A stretch of 64,000 nucleotides of DNA from Polyangiaceae bacterium (GTDB lineage: Bacteria > Myxococcota_A > Polyangia > Polyangiales > Polyangiaceae), in NCBI GenBank assembly GCA_041389725.1, contig JAWKRG010000005.1:496001-560000 (forward strand), in the 5' to 3' direction. The translations under genes and the position numbers were made by a program. This document shows positions 8,745 through 16,752 of this stretch, piece after piece (position 1 is the stretch's first letter; each line of letters starts with the position of its first letter). The notes beneath the pieces were generated by a model. It ran no database searches, was not told where the DNA came from, and saw only the letters and a program-made list of their open reading frames with translations.

Positions 8745-9758
8745 ATGGCGCCGACGCCCCGAATCTTCTCAGGCATGCAACCGACCGGCACGGGTGAGCT
8801 CCACCTGGGCAACTACCTCGGCGCCTTGAGCAACTGGGTGCGGCTGACCAACGAGGGCAAGCACGAGGCAATCTTCTGCGTGGTGGATTCCCACTCCACG
8901 ACCGTGGAGTACGACGCCAAAGAGATGCCGCGTCGCGTGTTCGGTACGGCGCTGAGCTATCTCGCCGCGGGGCTCGACCCCGACCGCTGCATTCTCTTCG
9001 TGCAGAGCCAGGTGCCCGAACACACCGAGCTGGCTTGGTACCTCGGCACGGTCACGGCCCTCGGCGATCTGAACCGCATGACGCAGTTCAAGGACAAGAG
9101 CGAGCAGAACCAGAGCAACGTGAACGCTGGCTTGTTCACCTATCCGATCCTGATGGCCGCGGACATCCTCGTGTACAAGGCCACGGCCGTCCCCGTGGGC
9201 GAGGACCAGGTGCAGCACTTGGAGCTGTCGCGGGAGATTTGCCGGCGCTTCAACCGCCGCTTCGGCGACATCTTCCCGGAGCCCAAGGCCATGTTGACGA
9301 AGACGAGTCGCATCATGGGTTTGGACGGCAAGACCAAGATGAGCAAGTCGCGAGGCAACTCCATCGACCTCTTCGATTCGCCGAAATCCGTGGAAAAAAA
9401 GCTGAAATCTGCCTTCACGGACGAGCAGAAGCTGCGACTGGGGGATCCCGGGCGCCCGGAGATCTGCAACGTGTTCACCATGCACACGGCGTTGACGGCC
9501 GAAGAAACCGTCGTCGAGATCGGCAGCAATTGCCGAAGCGGTGCTTTGGGCTGCGGGGACTGCAAGAAGCAGCTGACCGAGTCCATCAACCGCGAGCTGG
9601 AGCCGATTCAAGCCCGCGCCGAAGCGCTGCGCCGCGAACCGAAACGCGTGTTGGAGATCCTGCAAGATGGCGGCGCCGCGGCACGCAAGATCGCGGCGAA
9701 CACCTTGGAAGAAGTGCGAGACGCAATGGGTTTGCGCCTCGAGGTCCCCAAGACGTGA
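8745..9758 (+). CDS. trpS: Tryptophanyl-tRNA synthetase
   Basis: A 337-residue class I aminoacyl-tRNA synthetase that charges tRNA-Trp. The N terminus shows FSGMQPTGTGELHLGNYLGA (HIGH region) and the second signature is KTKMSKSRGNSI (KMSKS loop, about residue 198). Length matches bacterial TrpS. The gene starts about 100 bases from the divergent methyltransferase. Its TGA overlaps the GTG start of the following lipoprotein gene. Confidence 0.97.
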   Translation: MAPTPRIFSGMQPTGTGELHLGNYLGALSNWVRLTNEGKHEAIFCVVDSHSTTVEYDAKEMPRRVFGTALSYLAAGLDPDRCILFVQSQVPEHTELAWYLGTVTALGDLNRMTQFKDKSEQNQSNVNAGLFTYPILMAADILVYKATAVPVGEDQVQHLELSREICRRFNRRFGDIFPEPKAMLTKTSRIMGLDGKTKMSKSRGNSIDLFDSPKSVEKKLKSAFTDEQKLRLGDPGRPEICNVFTMHTALTAEETVVEIGSNCRSGALGCGDCKKQLTESINRELEPIQARAEALRREPKRVLEILQDGGAAARKIAANTLEEVRDAMGLRLEVPKT

Positions 9759-10207
9759 CCTCTCGCGCCGGCGCTTTGCTGCTGGGTGCGATGCTGGTCG
9801 CGTGCTCCCGGGATCCCGTGGATGCCACGCCCGAAGCGGTCGTCGAGGAGTTCATCGAGCGCATGCAGCGGCACCACGGGGATCCCAAGGCGGCACGAGC
9901 CGCCTACGACCTTCTGTGGACCGAAGCCAAGAACAACCTGGCCGAACGCGCCAAGCGCGCCAGCGCCCTGTCGGGCCGCAACGTTGCGCCCGAGGAAATG
10001 CTCGTGCCTTCGCGCTTCACCCTGCAATTCAAGCCGAAGAAGTACCGCGCCACCGTCAGCGGCGAGTGGGCCGTCGTCACCGTCAGCGGCGAAGATCCCG
10101 AGCGTCAGCACTACCAGATGCGCTGCGCGCTCGAGGACGAGCGCTGGCGCGTGGTGATTCAGCTGCCCGCGCTGCCGCCCATTCAAGTGCGCCCCGACGG
10201 CGGCTGA
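9755..10207 (+). CDS. Small lipoprotein, unknown function
   Basis: A 150-residue protein whose GTG start overlaps the trpS stop (GTGA). The signal peptide has lipobox MLVACS. The mature part (TPEAVVEEFIERMQRHHGD ... WAVVTVSGEDPE) resembles small NTF2-like or DUF4878-type lipoproteins: a helical start followed by strands that end in WRVVIQLP. That resemblance is weak. Translational coupling with trpS is evident. Confidence 0.75.
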   Translation: MTSRAGALLLGAMLVACSRDPVDATPEAVVEEFIERMQRHHGDPKAARAAYDLLWTEAKNNLAERAKRASALSGRNVAPEEMLVPSRFTLQFKPKKYRATVSGEWAVVTVSGEDPERQHYQMRCALEDERWRVVIQLPALPPIQVRPDGG

Positions 10208-10242
10208 GGCTCCCTCGCAACGCGCCCGGCAAGCGCGACACA

Positions 10243-10306
10243 AGCGCGCCGCATTGCAGCGAGCGTGCACACAAACGAAAACGCGCCCGCATTGCTGCGA
10301 GCGCGC
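10243..10306. repeat. Direct repeat between convergent genes
   Basis: Two related 26-bp segments (10243-10268 and 10281-10306), each with GCATTGC flanked by GCGC-rich arms, between the convergent ends of the lipoprotein and cdnL genes. The copies could also fold into a hairpin and act as a terminator. Confidence 0.5.
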
Positions 10307-10329
10307 TTCGAGACCTAGCGGTCTGGCGT

Positions 10330-10830
10330 TCAGTTGCTGAAGAAGATCGCTTCGATCTCGTCCTTGACCTGATCTTCGGTCTGCTCGCGAGCAATCGCGA
10401 TTTCCTTGACGATCAGCGTGCGCGCCGTGTCGAGCATGCGCCGCTCACCGAAGGACAATTGCTTGTTCGCCTTCAGACGGTAGAGATCGCGCAGCACTTC
10501 CGCCACGTCGTAGATCGATCCGGTTTTGATCTTGTCCATGAATCCGCGGTAACGACGATTCCAGGTCTGCGTGTCGAACCCGATCGTGCGCTCCTTGAGG
10601 ATGTCGAAGATCTCGCGAATCTCTTGCTCGCTGATGACCTGGCGCAGACCGACGGCGTCCGCATTGGAAACGGGCACCATGATCTTGCGGTCGGTGTCCA
10701 AGATCCGCAGCACGTAAAAGCGCTGGCGCGAACCGGCGATGTCTTTCTCATCGATACTGATGACTTCCGCGACACCCTGTGCCGGGTAGACAGCCTTGTC
10801 GCCGACCTTGAACTGAACTTCCTGCTGCAT
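10330..10830 (-). CDS. cdnL: CdnL/CarD-family RNA polymerase-binding regulator
   Basis: A 166-residue transcription factor of the CarD_CdnL_TRCF family. In myxobacteria CdnL binds the RNA polymerase beta subunit and stabilises open complexes at rRNA and other sigma70-type promoters. The N-terminal domain (FKVGDKAVYPAQGVAEVISI ... RFYVLRILDTDRKIMVPVSN) is the polymerase-interaction module. The all-helical C-terminal domain (TWNRRYRGFMDKIKTGSIYD ... SFGERRMLDTAR) is characteristic of CdnL. Start at 10830 is fixed by an AAGGGAG ribosome site 5 bases upstream; longer in-frame starts have no such site. Confidence 0.94.
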   Translation of the reverse strand: MQQEVQFKVGDKAVYPAQGVAEVISIDEKDIAGSRQRFYVLRILDTDRKIMVPVSNADAVGLRQVISEQEIREIFDILKERTIGFDTQTWNRRYRGFMDKIKTGSIYDVAEVLRDLYRLKANKQLSFGERRMLDTARTLIVKEIAIAREQTEDQVKDEIEAIFFSN

Positions 10831-10846
10831 GTTGACTCCCTTCATG

Positions 10847-10862
10847 GACACGAATTCGTGTC
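10847..10862. promoter_or_regulatory. 16-bp perfect palindrome in the cdnL leader
   Basis: GACACGAATTCGTGTC is a perfect palindrome located just upstream of the cdnL ribosome site (10836-10842). It could be a protein operator or an RNA element controlling cdnL translation. Confidence 0.55.
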
Positions 10863-11078
10863 TGGGCTGGTCGCAAAAGCGCCAACCCCACCTTCTGACA
10901 AGCCGAAGCCGAACCCGGTGTCTGCTGAATCTGAAGGCGCTCTCACTGAGCGCGACTAAAACGGACCGGGAAAGCGTTTCATTCCGTGTAAACTGACGAA
11001 GCCGCCGATTTAGTTGCCGTGCCAAGCCCGGCTGGCGGCGTTCCCCGTGAACCAAGGTTAGGGGTCGCCAGGCGCGGC

Positions 11079-11107
11079 ACTCTAGTCAGCTGGACAGTAT
11101 CTGTCAA
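11079..11107 (-). promoter_or_regulatory. Sigma70-type promoter for cdnL
   Basis: On the minus strand, TTGACA (11107-11102), 17 bases, then TAGAGT (11084-11079). Transcription would begin near 11071 and give a leader of about 240 bases that includes the palindrome. The local AT-rich patch (CAATATATTG) is unusual for this genome. Confidence 0.65.
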
Positions 11108-11187
11108 TATATTGTTGCATAGCTTTGACGCAGTGCACGAAAAGTCCCTTGGGTGCCCAAATTGCGCGGGGAACACCGTCCGACCCT

Positions 11188-11284
11188 GGTTGAAACGACC
11201 CGGGTTGAAACGACCCGGGTTGAAACGACCCGGGTTGAAACGACCCGTGGTTGAAACGACCCGTGGTTGAAACGACCCGGGTTG
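11188..11284. repeat. 15/16-bp minisatellite
   Basis: Six consecutive copies of GGTTGAAACGACCCG (some with an extra T) at 11188-11279, followed by a partial seventh. There are no spacers, so it is not a CRISPR array. It lies in the roughly 950-base gene-free stretch upstream of cdnL (10831-11777), which otherwise holds the promoter, the palindrome and a second minisatellite. Confidence 0.9.
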
Positions 11285-11609
11285 CGGATGAGTCCTTTGG
11301 AGTCGGTTGCAGGTTTGTTGGGTCTCAACCCTCGGCAGCGCAGCTCGCGCCTCCCACGCTGCACGGCAAGCCCGCGTGCGACGCCGCCGATCAGGCTGGC
11401 CGCTCGGTTCGGCGAGCTCCCCTAGGACGGGTGTCGTGGGGCGCCGCATCGGTGGGCTGTCAAGGGCGGGTAAGTCGGAAGATCGCTCGGCACGGTGACC
11501 GTTTTGCAGACATGTTCGAGCATCTCCGCGAAATGATCACCTATCCGAGCAATTCGTCGCGATAGGTGCAGCACCAGCGTGCGTGATCGCGCGGGATTGA
11601 CGCCTGCAC

Positions 11610-11730
11610 GCGCGCCGGACCAAGTTCCCGCGTGCGCGCCGGACCGAGTTCCCGCGTGCGCGCCGGACCGAGTTCCCGCGTGCGCGCCGGACCAAGTTCC
11701 CGCGTGCGCGCCGGACCAAGTTTCCCGCGT
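11610..11730. repeat. 24-bp minisatellite
   Basis: Five copies of a 24-bp unit containing GCGCGCCGGACC(A/G)AGTTCCC, the last with one extra T. The unit length is divisible by three, so a short repetitive reading frame appears on the minus strand, but it has no gene-like start or composition. It lies just beyond the 3' end of the OmpA-type gene. Confidence 0.9.
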
Positions 11731-11777
11731 GCGCGCGTAGCCGCGCCGAATCTATCTCCGTGTGCCGACGTGCGGGC

Positions 11778-12599
11778 TCAGCTGCTACCGGCGGCGAGGC
11801 TGTTGAGGTTCAACATCTCTTCGACGTTCGGCAGCACGACCAGCTCGACGCGACGGTTCTTCTGGCGGTTCTCATCCGTGTCGTTGGGCGCGACGGGATC
11901 CGTGTCGGCATAGCCTGCGGCGCTCCAGTTCTTGGGATCCAGATGTCCAGCCGTGTCAGCCGCACCGGTCAGGAACATGAGCACGGAGCGCGCGCGCATC
12001 GCAGAAAGGCCCCAATTGTCTTTGAAAGGCCCGCCCTGCAGCGGCTTGGCATCGGTGTGCCCAGCGACCTGAAACTCGCGCTTCGCCAGGTCGGCGTCGT
12101 TGCGGATCACCTCGGCCACCTGGCGCAAGATGTCCTCGCCCTCTTTCTTCAATTTGTCGCGACCCGAGTCGAACAGCACGTCGCCAGGCAGCTGGATCAG
12201 CATGCGGTTGTCACGCACCTCGACCTTCAGTCCGAGCTGCGTGAGCTTCTGCAACTTGCTACGCAACAGCTCGAAGCGCTTGCGGATTTGATCGAGCTGT
12301 TCGGCGCGACGCCGATACTCTTCCAGGGCCTTGCGCTGCTGCTCGAGGCTGGCGCTCAAGTTGTCGAGGCTGATGCCCCGCTCCTTGAACTTCCGCTTCA
12401 AGTCGTCGACCTCGTGCAGCGCGTCGGCGTAGTCAGCCTCACACTTCTTGTGGGCTTGGCGCTGGGCGGAGAGCTGGTTGCGGAGGCTTTCGTTCTCGCG
12501 GACCTTCTGGTCCCACTCCTCTTGGGAGTAGCCGCACGCCGTGAGGCCGGCACAGAGTGAAAGAATCAAAGCGGTGGAAGTGTGGAACGTCTTCGGCAT
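11778..12599 (-). CDS. OmpA-domain lipoprotein
   Basis: A 273-residue protein. The signal peptide ends at lipobox LTACG. A long coiled coil follows (about residues 30-125, with repeated L/E/R heptads), then an OmpA/MotB peptidoglycan-binding domain (about 135-262). That domain has LPGDVLFDSGRDKLKKEGED, the AGHTDAKP ligand loop, NWGLSAMRARSVL and the closing ENRQKNRRVEL. It probably anchors the outer membrane or an envelope complex to peptidoglycan. Start 12599 was chosen for the signal peptide; longer starts extend into the histone promoter region. Confidence 0.87.
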   Translation of the reverse strand: MPKTFHTSTALILSLCAGLTACGYSQEEWDQKVRENESLRNQLSAQRQAHKKCEADYADALHEVDDLKRKFKERGISLDNLSASLEQQRKALEEYRRRAEQLDQIRKRFELLRSKLQKLTQLGLKVEVRDNRMLIQLPGDVLFDSGRDKLKKEGEDILRQVAEVIRNDADLAKREFQVAGHTDAKPLQGGPFKDNWGLSAMRARSVLMFLTGAADTAGHLDPKNWSAAGYADTDPVAPNDTDENRQKNRRVELVVLPNVEEMLNLNSLAAGSS

Positions 12600-12819
12600 C
12601 GTCTCTTTTTTTCCGTACGCCGGAACACCCACAACGGTGTCCCGATAGCGACCGCGTAACGCTTCCGGACTACGCGCGTCAAGTCCGCGATGACATGAGG
12701 TTTTTCCGGGATTTCTCGGGCGCCTTGGGGGGTACTGCGCATGCGCTCCGTCTGCAGCCGTTGCGGGACGCGAGTTCGAAGGTGTCAAGCGAAAGCGGAT
12801 CCGCGCTGAACTTTTTTCG

Positions 12820-12849
12820 TTGACACAACACAATAGGTGGCAATATACG
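12820..12849 (+). promoter_or_regulatory. Sigma70-type promoter for the histone-like gene
   Basis: TTGACA at 12820-12825, an 18-base spacer, then TATACG at 12844-12849. The predicted transcript would start near 12856 and have a leader of about 55 bases. Confidence 0.6.
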
Positions 12850-12911
12850 TCGTGCAACATACCGCGGGATGGGCTTCACTGTCCGAATCCCCTGCTCGTA
12901 GGAGGCATCAA

Positions 12912-13094
12912 ATGGCCGCAAAAAAGACCCGTACCAAGACCGCTCGTAAGACCGCCGCGAAGAAGGCACCCAAGGTTGCCAAGAAGCGCCGCACCACCAA
13001 GCGCCGCGCCGCCAAGAAGGGCGCTGCCAAGAAGCCTGCGAAGAAGCGCGCCAAGAAGGCCGCCAAGCGCAAGACTCGGGCCAAGAAGGCCTGA
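12912..13094 (+). CDS. Histone H1-like DNA-binding protein
   Basis: A 60-residue protein made almost entirely of Lys, Ala, Arg and Thr, with repeated AAKK/KKPAKK motifs, like the C-terminal tail of eukaryotic histone H1 and bacterial HU/H1-like proteins. It probably binds and compacts DNA non-specifically. The ATG at 12912 has a strong GTAGGAGG ribosome site 6 bases upstream; an upstream in-frame ATG at 12837 would fall within the promoter and was rejected. A structured 3' region begins at the stop codon. Confidence 0.85.
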   Translation: MAAKKTRTKTARKTAAKKAPKVAKKRRTTKRRAAKKGAAKKPAKKRAKKAAKRKTRAKKA

Positions 13095-13173
13095 TAGCCG
13101 AGCGGGGTCGGCTCCGGGCCGACACGAAGGCGGGATGTGGGCCATTCTGGCTTGCCCCCGCCTTTCGGCTATC
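13093..13173 (+). other. Nested three-way-junction RNA structure at the histone-like gene 3' end
   Basis: An outer 9-bp stem pairs 13093-13101 (GATAGCCGA, including the stop region) with 13165-13173 (TCGGCTATC). Inside it are two hairpins: 13107-13112 with 13118-13123 (GTCGGC/GCCGAC) and 13127-13134 with 13157-13164 (AAGGCGGG/CCCGCCTT). The arms are perfectly complementary. It may protect the 3' end of the mRNA or act in termination. Confidence 0.55.
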
Positions 13174-13200
13174 CGGAGCTGACGCCGAAAGAGGAGGGTT

Positions 13201-13222
13201 GGGGCGGCAAGCCGCCCCCTTT
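13201..13222 (+). terminator. GC hairpin, terminator-like
   Basis: GGGGCGGC (13201-13208) is followed closely by GCCGCCCC (13211-13218) and then CTTT. The T run is short. Confidence 0.45.
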
Positions 13223-13304
13223 CCAGCCGATCGCGCTCCCAGTCCGCCATGTCTCGGTTCGTGCGGGCAGGTCGGGGCTGACCCCGGAAACGAGCGAATC
13301 GGAA

Positions 13305-13346
13305 AGCGCGTAGACGATCCTCGGATTGTCTACGCGCTCGTCTTTT
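13305..13346. terminator. Strong intrinsic terminator
   Basis: An 11-bp perfect stem (AGCGCGTAGAC 13305-13315 with GTCTACGCGCT 13328-13338) and a 12-base loop. CGTCTTTT follows on the plus strand and CTTTCC on the minus strand. It could end both the histone-like transcript and the convergent DHH transcript. The 13095-13449 interval contains only these structures and no gene. Confidence 0.7.
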
Positions 13347-13449
13347 GTGGGGCTTCCACTGACCCGTTTCAAGGGCATCTATCGCCTGATGAACTCGCAG
13401 CTACACCGCTGCCTAGCCCAGAGCGAAGCGCCCGACCGACTGCCTGCCT

Positions 13450-14352
13450 TCAACGCGTGAAGCGCGCGGCGATGTCGTCTTCCAGGCCCAGCGCCTTGAA
13501 GGCCTGCGCCAAGCGCTTGCGCGGCACGGACACACGGGTCGGCATCCCGCCGCCCAAACCCAAGAGGGTGAGGAAGTTCACGCCGCTGTCGAAGGCGGCG
13601 GCCATGCTGACGTTGTCTCGGTCCAGTACGACGGAGATGCGCTCACGTTCCTGCCCCATCAACAACAACAGCGTCTTGTCCACTGGGCCGTAGCCTTCGC
13701 TGACATCCACCACCACCACGCCGTTGCCCACGCGCTCGTAGGCTTCAGCCGCACGTCGCGTCTCGCGCTCGACGGGGATGAGCTCTGCGGCCGCGTCGTC
13801 GATCGGCTGCCACAAACTCGCGTCCTCCAGCCCCGTGGCCAGGTGACGCACGATGAGCCCGAAAAGCCCGAAGTCCCGCGGGCGTCCGCGTAGCGCACGA
13901 TCGATGCGCGCCGCATTCTTGCTTGGCGTTCCAAGTCGCGTATCCAAGGCATAGGCATCCGCGTCGCACCCCACGTAGGGTTCCGAGCCGCCACGCATCC
14001 ACTTCGCCGCGCTCGCCAAGCCGTCGAAGTCCGTGTGACACACGATCGTGTCGACGGTGCCGATGCGTTGCACCAGCTCCGTCGTGATCATCTCAGGACA
14101 AGCGCCGTGTTCGCTCTTCTTCGCCAACACGAAGCGATCGTCGTCGGCGAAGCGCGCGTGGGATTCGTGATCGTGATGGTCCACCCACACGGCGAGGCGC
14201 GCCCCCAAACCTTCGATGAAGGGCAGCGTCACCTTGTCGAAGCCGCTACCCAAACCCGCAAAGGCCAGATCCAGCACCGCCACCCGCCCCGATAACTCGT
14301 GTGGTTTCGGCAGCTTGCGTGGTGTGGCGAAAGAAAGCGCTATTCTTGGCAT
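13450..14352 (-). CDS. DHH-family phosphoesterase-like protein with permuted motifs
   Basis: A 300-residue cytoplasmic protein. Residues 24-32 (VAVLDLAFA, Asp28) resemble DHH motif II and residues 55-63 (VWVDHHDHE) are the DHH signature. The DxDG-like block HTDFDGLASAAK (about 106-117) normally opens DHH proteins but here follows the DHH motif. The C terminus has a glycine-rich LGLGGGMPTRVSVP segment like the DHHA1 substrate domain. A hydrolase acting on nucleotides or short RNA/DNA is plausible. ATG 14352 was preferred to a TTG at 14382. The permutation reading is inference. Confidence 0.65.
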   Translation of the reverse strand: MPRIALSFATPRKLPKPHELSGRVAVLDLAFAGLGSGFDKVTLPFIEGLGARLAVWVDHHDHESHARFADDDRFVLAKKSEHGACPEMITTELVQRIGTVDTIVCHTDFDGLASAAKWMRGGSEPYVGCDADAYALDTRLGTPSKNAARIDRALRGRPRDFGLFGLIVRHLATGLEDASLWQPIDDAAAELIPVERETRRAAEAYERVGNGVVVVDVSEGYGPVDKTLLLLMGQERERISVVLDRDNVSMAAAFDSGVNFLTLLGLGGGMPTRVSVPRKRLAQAFKALGLEDDIAARFTR

Positions 14353-14481
14353 CGGACCCGCCCCGCCTTCGTCCAACCACAAGGCCCGCTGTCGCCCTCG
14401 GCGCTAGGCTTGCCACGCCGGGGGCGGGTTGACGAGCACCGCGGAAAGGTCGAGGTCTTCGTCATCAGGCAAGGAGATATC

Positions 14482-15510
14482 ATGATTGCTCGAACGTCGC
14501 TCCTCGGAGTCCTCGCTGCCACCTTGGCTGCCGGACTTCTAGCACCCGCGCCGGTTCGCGCCCAGAAGGCCACTGCCGACGCCACGCAATGCAGTGTCCG
14601 TGGGCTTGCGCAGCTCCCCATCGATCTGCCCATCTACGACAAGTCCGAGGCGGGCACTCCCATCGCTCGCTTCACAGGCGGCGAGAGTGCGCTCGCGGCG
14701 AGCGACTTCTTTGCTGGCGGCGGCAAGCGCGTCCAGGTGCAGACGGGAACCGGCAAGGGATCTTTCCGCATCGCGGGCTGGGCCGAAGCGGCGAAGATCC
14801 CCGTGTTCACCTCGCGTCGCATCTCGGTCGTGCCCGGGCACCTGTACATCGCGCCTTACCAGAGCGTGGAGGTTCAGAGCGGATCCTCCAATCGGCTCAA
14901 GCTCAAGAAGCGCGTCTTTTCCTCGATTCAGCAAACGTTCAGTGCGTGGACGGATTGCTCGGGCCTGACCTTCGACAGCAAATCCCCACCGGCTTATGCG
15001 CCCTCCGGGCATGCGCGGGGCTACGTGCTCAAGCGCGACAGCGTGGAACTGTACGACGACTACCAGGCGGAGCGCAGTCTGGTCACCGTGCTCAACAAGT
15101 CCGCCGATAGCGAGGGCGTGCTGCTCTGGAGCGAAGAGCAAAAGGGCGGCTGGGTCCACGTGGAATACCACGGCGATGTGATCATCGACGCATGGGCCCG
15201 CAGCCGCGATCTGAAGGCCTTGCCGCGCGGAGAAACCATGGACGTGCAGCGCGGTGCGGTTACCAAGCGCTCCGCACCGAAGCTCAAGCTCGCCGAGAAA
15301 CCGACTTTGGTGACCACCACCAAAGAAGTTCCCATCCGCACCGGGGCACGCGACGACGCGCCCGTCATCGGCCGCATCGAGGCCGACACGGAGACCTACG
15401 TCCTCGACACCATCGCGGGTTGGTCCAGCGTGTTGCCCAAAGCGCTGAACGTGGCCCCCTACGGCGACGGACAGTTCTGGGTGAAGTCGAGCGACCTAAC
15501 GAGCAAGTAG
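14482..15510 (+). CDS. Exported SH3-like repeat protein
   Basis: A 342-residue protein with an ideal ribosome site (AAGGAGATAT) and a signal peptide cleaved near VRAQK. The mature part contains two or three beta-rich SH3b-like segments: near CSVRGLAQLPIDLPIYD, near DSVELYDDYQ ... GVLLWSEEQKGGWVHVEY, and a clear one at EVPIRTGARDDAPVIGRI ... GWSSVLPK. SH3b domains often bind the cell wall. The last codons plus about 60 bases of 3' flank are repeated about 1.1 kb downstream. Confidence 0.75.
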   Translation: MIARTSLLGVLAATLAAGLLAPAPVRAQKATADATQCSVRGLAQLPIDLPIYDKSEAGTPIARFTGGESALAASDFFAGGGKRVQVQTGTGKGSFRIAGWAEAAKIPVFTSRRISVVPGHLYIAPYQSVEVQSGSSNRLKLKKRVFSSIQQTFSAWTDCSGLTFDSKSPPAYAPSGHARGYVLKRDSVELYDDYQAERSLVTVLNKSADSEGVLLWSEEQKGGWVHVEYHGDVIIDAWARSRDLKALPRGETMDVQRGAVTKRSAPKLKLAEKPTLVTTTKEVPIRTGARDDAPVIGRIEADTETYVLDTIAGWSSVLPKALNVAPYGDGQFWVKSSDLTSK

Positions 15511-15571
15511 TAGTCTGCTGGTTTGGGTCTCGACCCTCTGCAGTGCGACCAGGCTACTCCCACGAAGCGCG
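15475..15571 (+). repeat. Copy A of a dispersed gene-tail repeat
   Basis: 97 bases comprising the last codons and stop of the SH3-like gene and about 60 bases beyond. A near-identical copy lies at 16569-16663 in the same orientation, on the other side of the next gene. Confidence 0.9.
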
Positions 15572-15588
15572 TCGCGCTCGCACTGGCC

Positions 15589-15655
15589 GCGCTGACGCCA
15601 ACGGTCGCGCGCAGCCCGCGCTGACGCCAACGGTCGCGCGCAGCCCGCGCTGACG
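15589..15655. repeat. 29-bp tandem repeat
   Basis: Two identical 29-bp units (15589-15617 and 15618-15646) and the first 9 bases of a third. The surrounding 298-base interval 15511-15808 has no gene. Confidence 0.9.
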
Positions 15656-15808
15656 ATCCAGGGCTGGAGCACCTGGCGCTGGAGAGCGCTTCAGGTGGCC
15701 ATGCCGGGTTGGCCAGCAGTCCCGCGCTCGGTGGTACGCCGGTTCGAGTGATGGTGCCGCTATTGATTCCGCACGGGTTGGGGAACTCTGACGCGCTAGG
15801 CTTCGGGT

Positions 15809-16564
15809 GTGCGCTGGCTCGCCGTCTCGTCGACTTCGCTTTTGGCAACCGCGTGTTTCGTTCCCAGTGTGAACCACTACGCCCCTCCGCGACCGCTCCC
15901 GCCAGGGGAATCGATGGTGCTGATGGCGGCGGAGAGCTACGAGATCGAAGGCAAGACGGGGGTTGCGTTGCCTCCGTCAGTCAATGGCCGCCTCGGAGTG
16001 GTGGACCGCGTCGATGTCGGGTTGCGCGGCGGCATGGGTGGCGCGCGTCTGGACGTGAAAGTGCTCGCCCTGCGCTCGCGCTTCGTGGATCTGGCGCTGG
16101 ACCCCAATGCGTCTTGGGGGCCTTACACGACGAAGCGACGGCCGGAGGGAAGGAGCGACGAATTGCAGTGGGTCCACTCGCACAACTTTGGCCTGCCGGC
16201 GCTGCTGGGTCTCAATGTTCTTCCCGAGCTCGGCTTGGTGGGCAACGCGGGCGTGCTGTACGTCGAAGACCGAGACGCGTTGCCATTTGATGACCGCTTG
16301 ATTCTCACTCGAGGCTGGGCGGCGCACTTTGGTGGAGGGCTCTCCTTTCGCTTGGGAAGAAAAGGGCACCTGCAGCCCGAGGTGAGCGCGATTCGATTCT
16401 ACGATCAGCCAGGTGACCCCTGGATGTTTCAGATCGGGCTCGGCATCGGCTTTGGCTCCAACCCATACCGAGACGCTGGCATCACCGCGTCACCGTGTCC
16501 GGCCTCGAGCACGTCCCGGCATGGCAAACAGCAGATCATCGGCGTGGAGTGCAACGTGCGCTGA
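15809..16564 (+). CDS. Outer-membrane lipoprotein, unknown function
   Basis: A 251-residue protein starting GTG. A short signal peptide ends at lipobox LATAC. Alternating strands (RVDVGLRGGMGGARLDV, LPELGLVGNAGVLYV, HFGGGLSFRLG, MFQIGLGIGFG) suggest a small beta-barrel or an outer-membrane-associated beta structure. There is no known family. The gene sits exactly between two direct copies of its upstream neighbour's 3' end. Confidence 0.7.
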   Translation: MRWLAVSSTSLLATACFVPSVNHYAPPRPLPPGESMVLMAAESYEIEGKTGVALPPSVNGRLGVVDRVDVGLRGGMGGARLDVKVLALRSRFVDLALDPNASWGPYTTKRRPEGRSDELQWVHSHNFGLPALLGLNVLPELGLVGNAGVLYVEDRDALPFDDRLILTRGWAAHFGGGLSFRLGRKGHLQPEVSAIRFYDQPGDPWMFQIGLGIGFGSNPYRDAGITASPCPASSTSRHGKQQIIGVECNVR

Positions 16565-16568
16565 CCCC

Positions 16569-16663
16569 TTCTGGGGTGAAGTCGAGCGACCTACCGAGCA
16601 AGTAGTCTGCCGGTTTGGGTCTCGACCCTCTCCAGCGCGCCCCGGCTACTCCCACGAAGCGCG
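16569..16663 (+). pseudogene. Copy B: detached tail of the SH3-like gene
   Basis: 95 bases matching 15475-15571, including the codons for SSDL(T/P)SK and the stop, but with no gene body upstream. The copy has an extra G (frameshift) and lacks a TAG triplet after the stop. Confidence 0.85.
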
Positions 16664-16752
16664 CCCAGCTTGCTATGAAAAACCGCGGAGTGCGTCTGCA
16701 CCGCCGCCGCGGTCACGTCGCGGTCAGCTGTTGCGAATGAAGGCTCGCCACA

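Noticed and set aside
8769..9665. Long minus-strand reading frame opposite trpS
   Set aside because: trpS is certain from its motifs; the antisense frame has no domain or start signal.
11188..11284. CRISPR-like array
   Set aside because: The repeats are contiguous 15/16-bp units with no spacers, and no cas genes are in the window.
11537..11719. Minus-strand reading frame over the 24-bp minisatellite
   Set aside because: The frame exists only because the unit length is a multiple of three; it has no ribosome site and no non-repetitive protein sequence.
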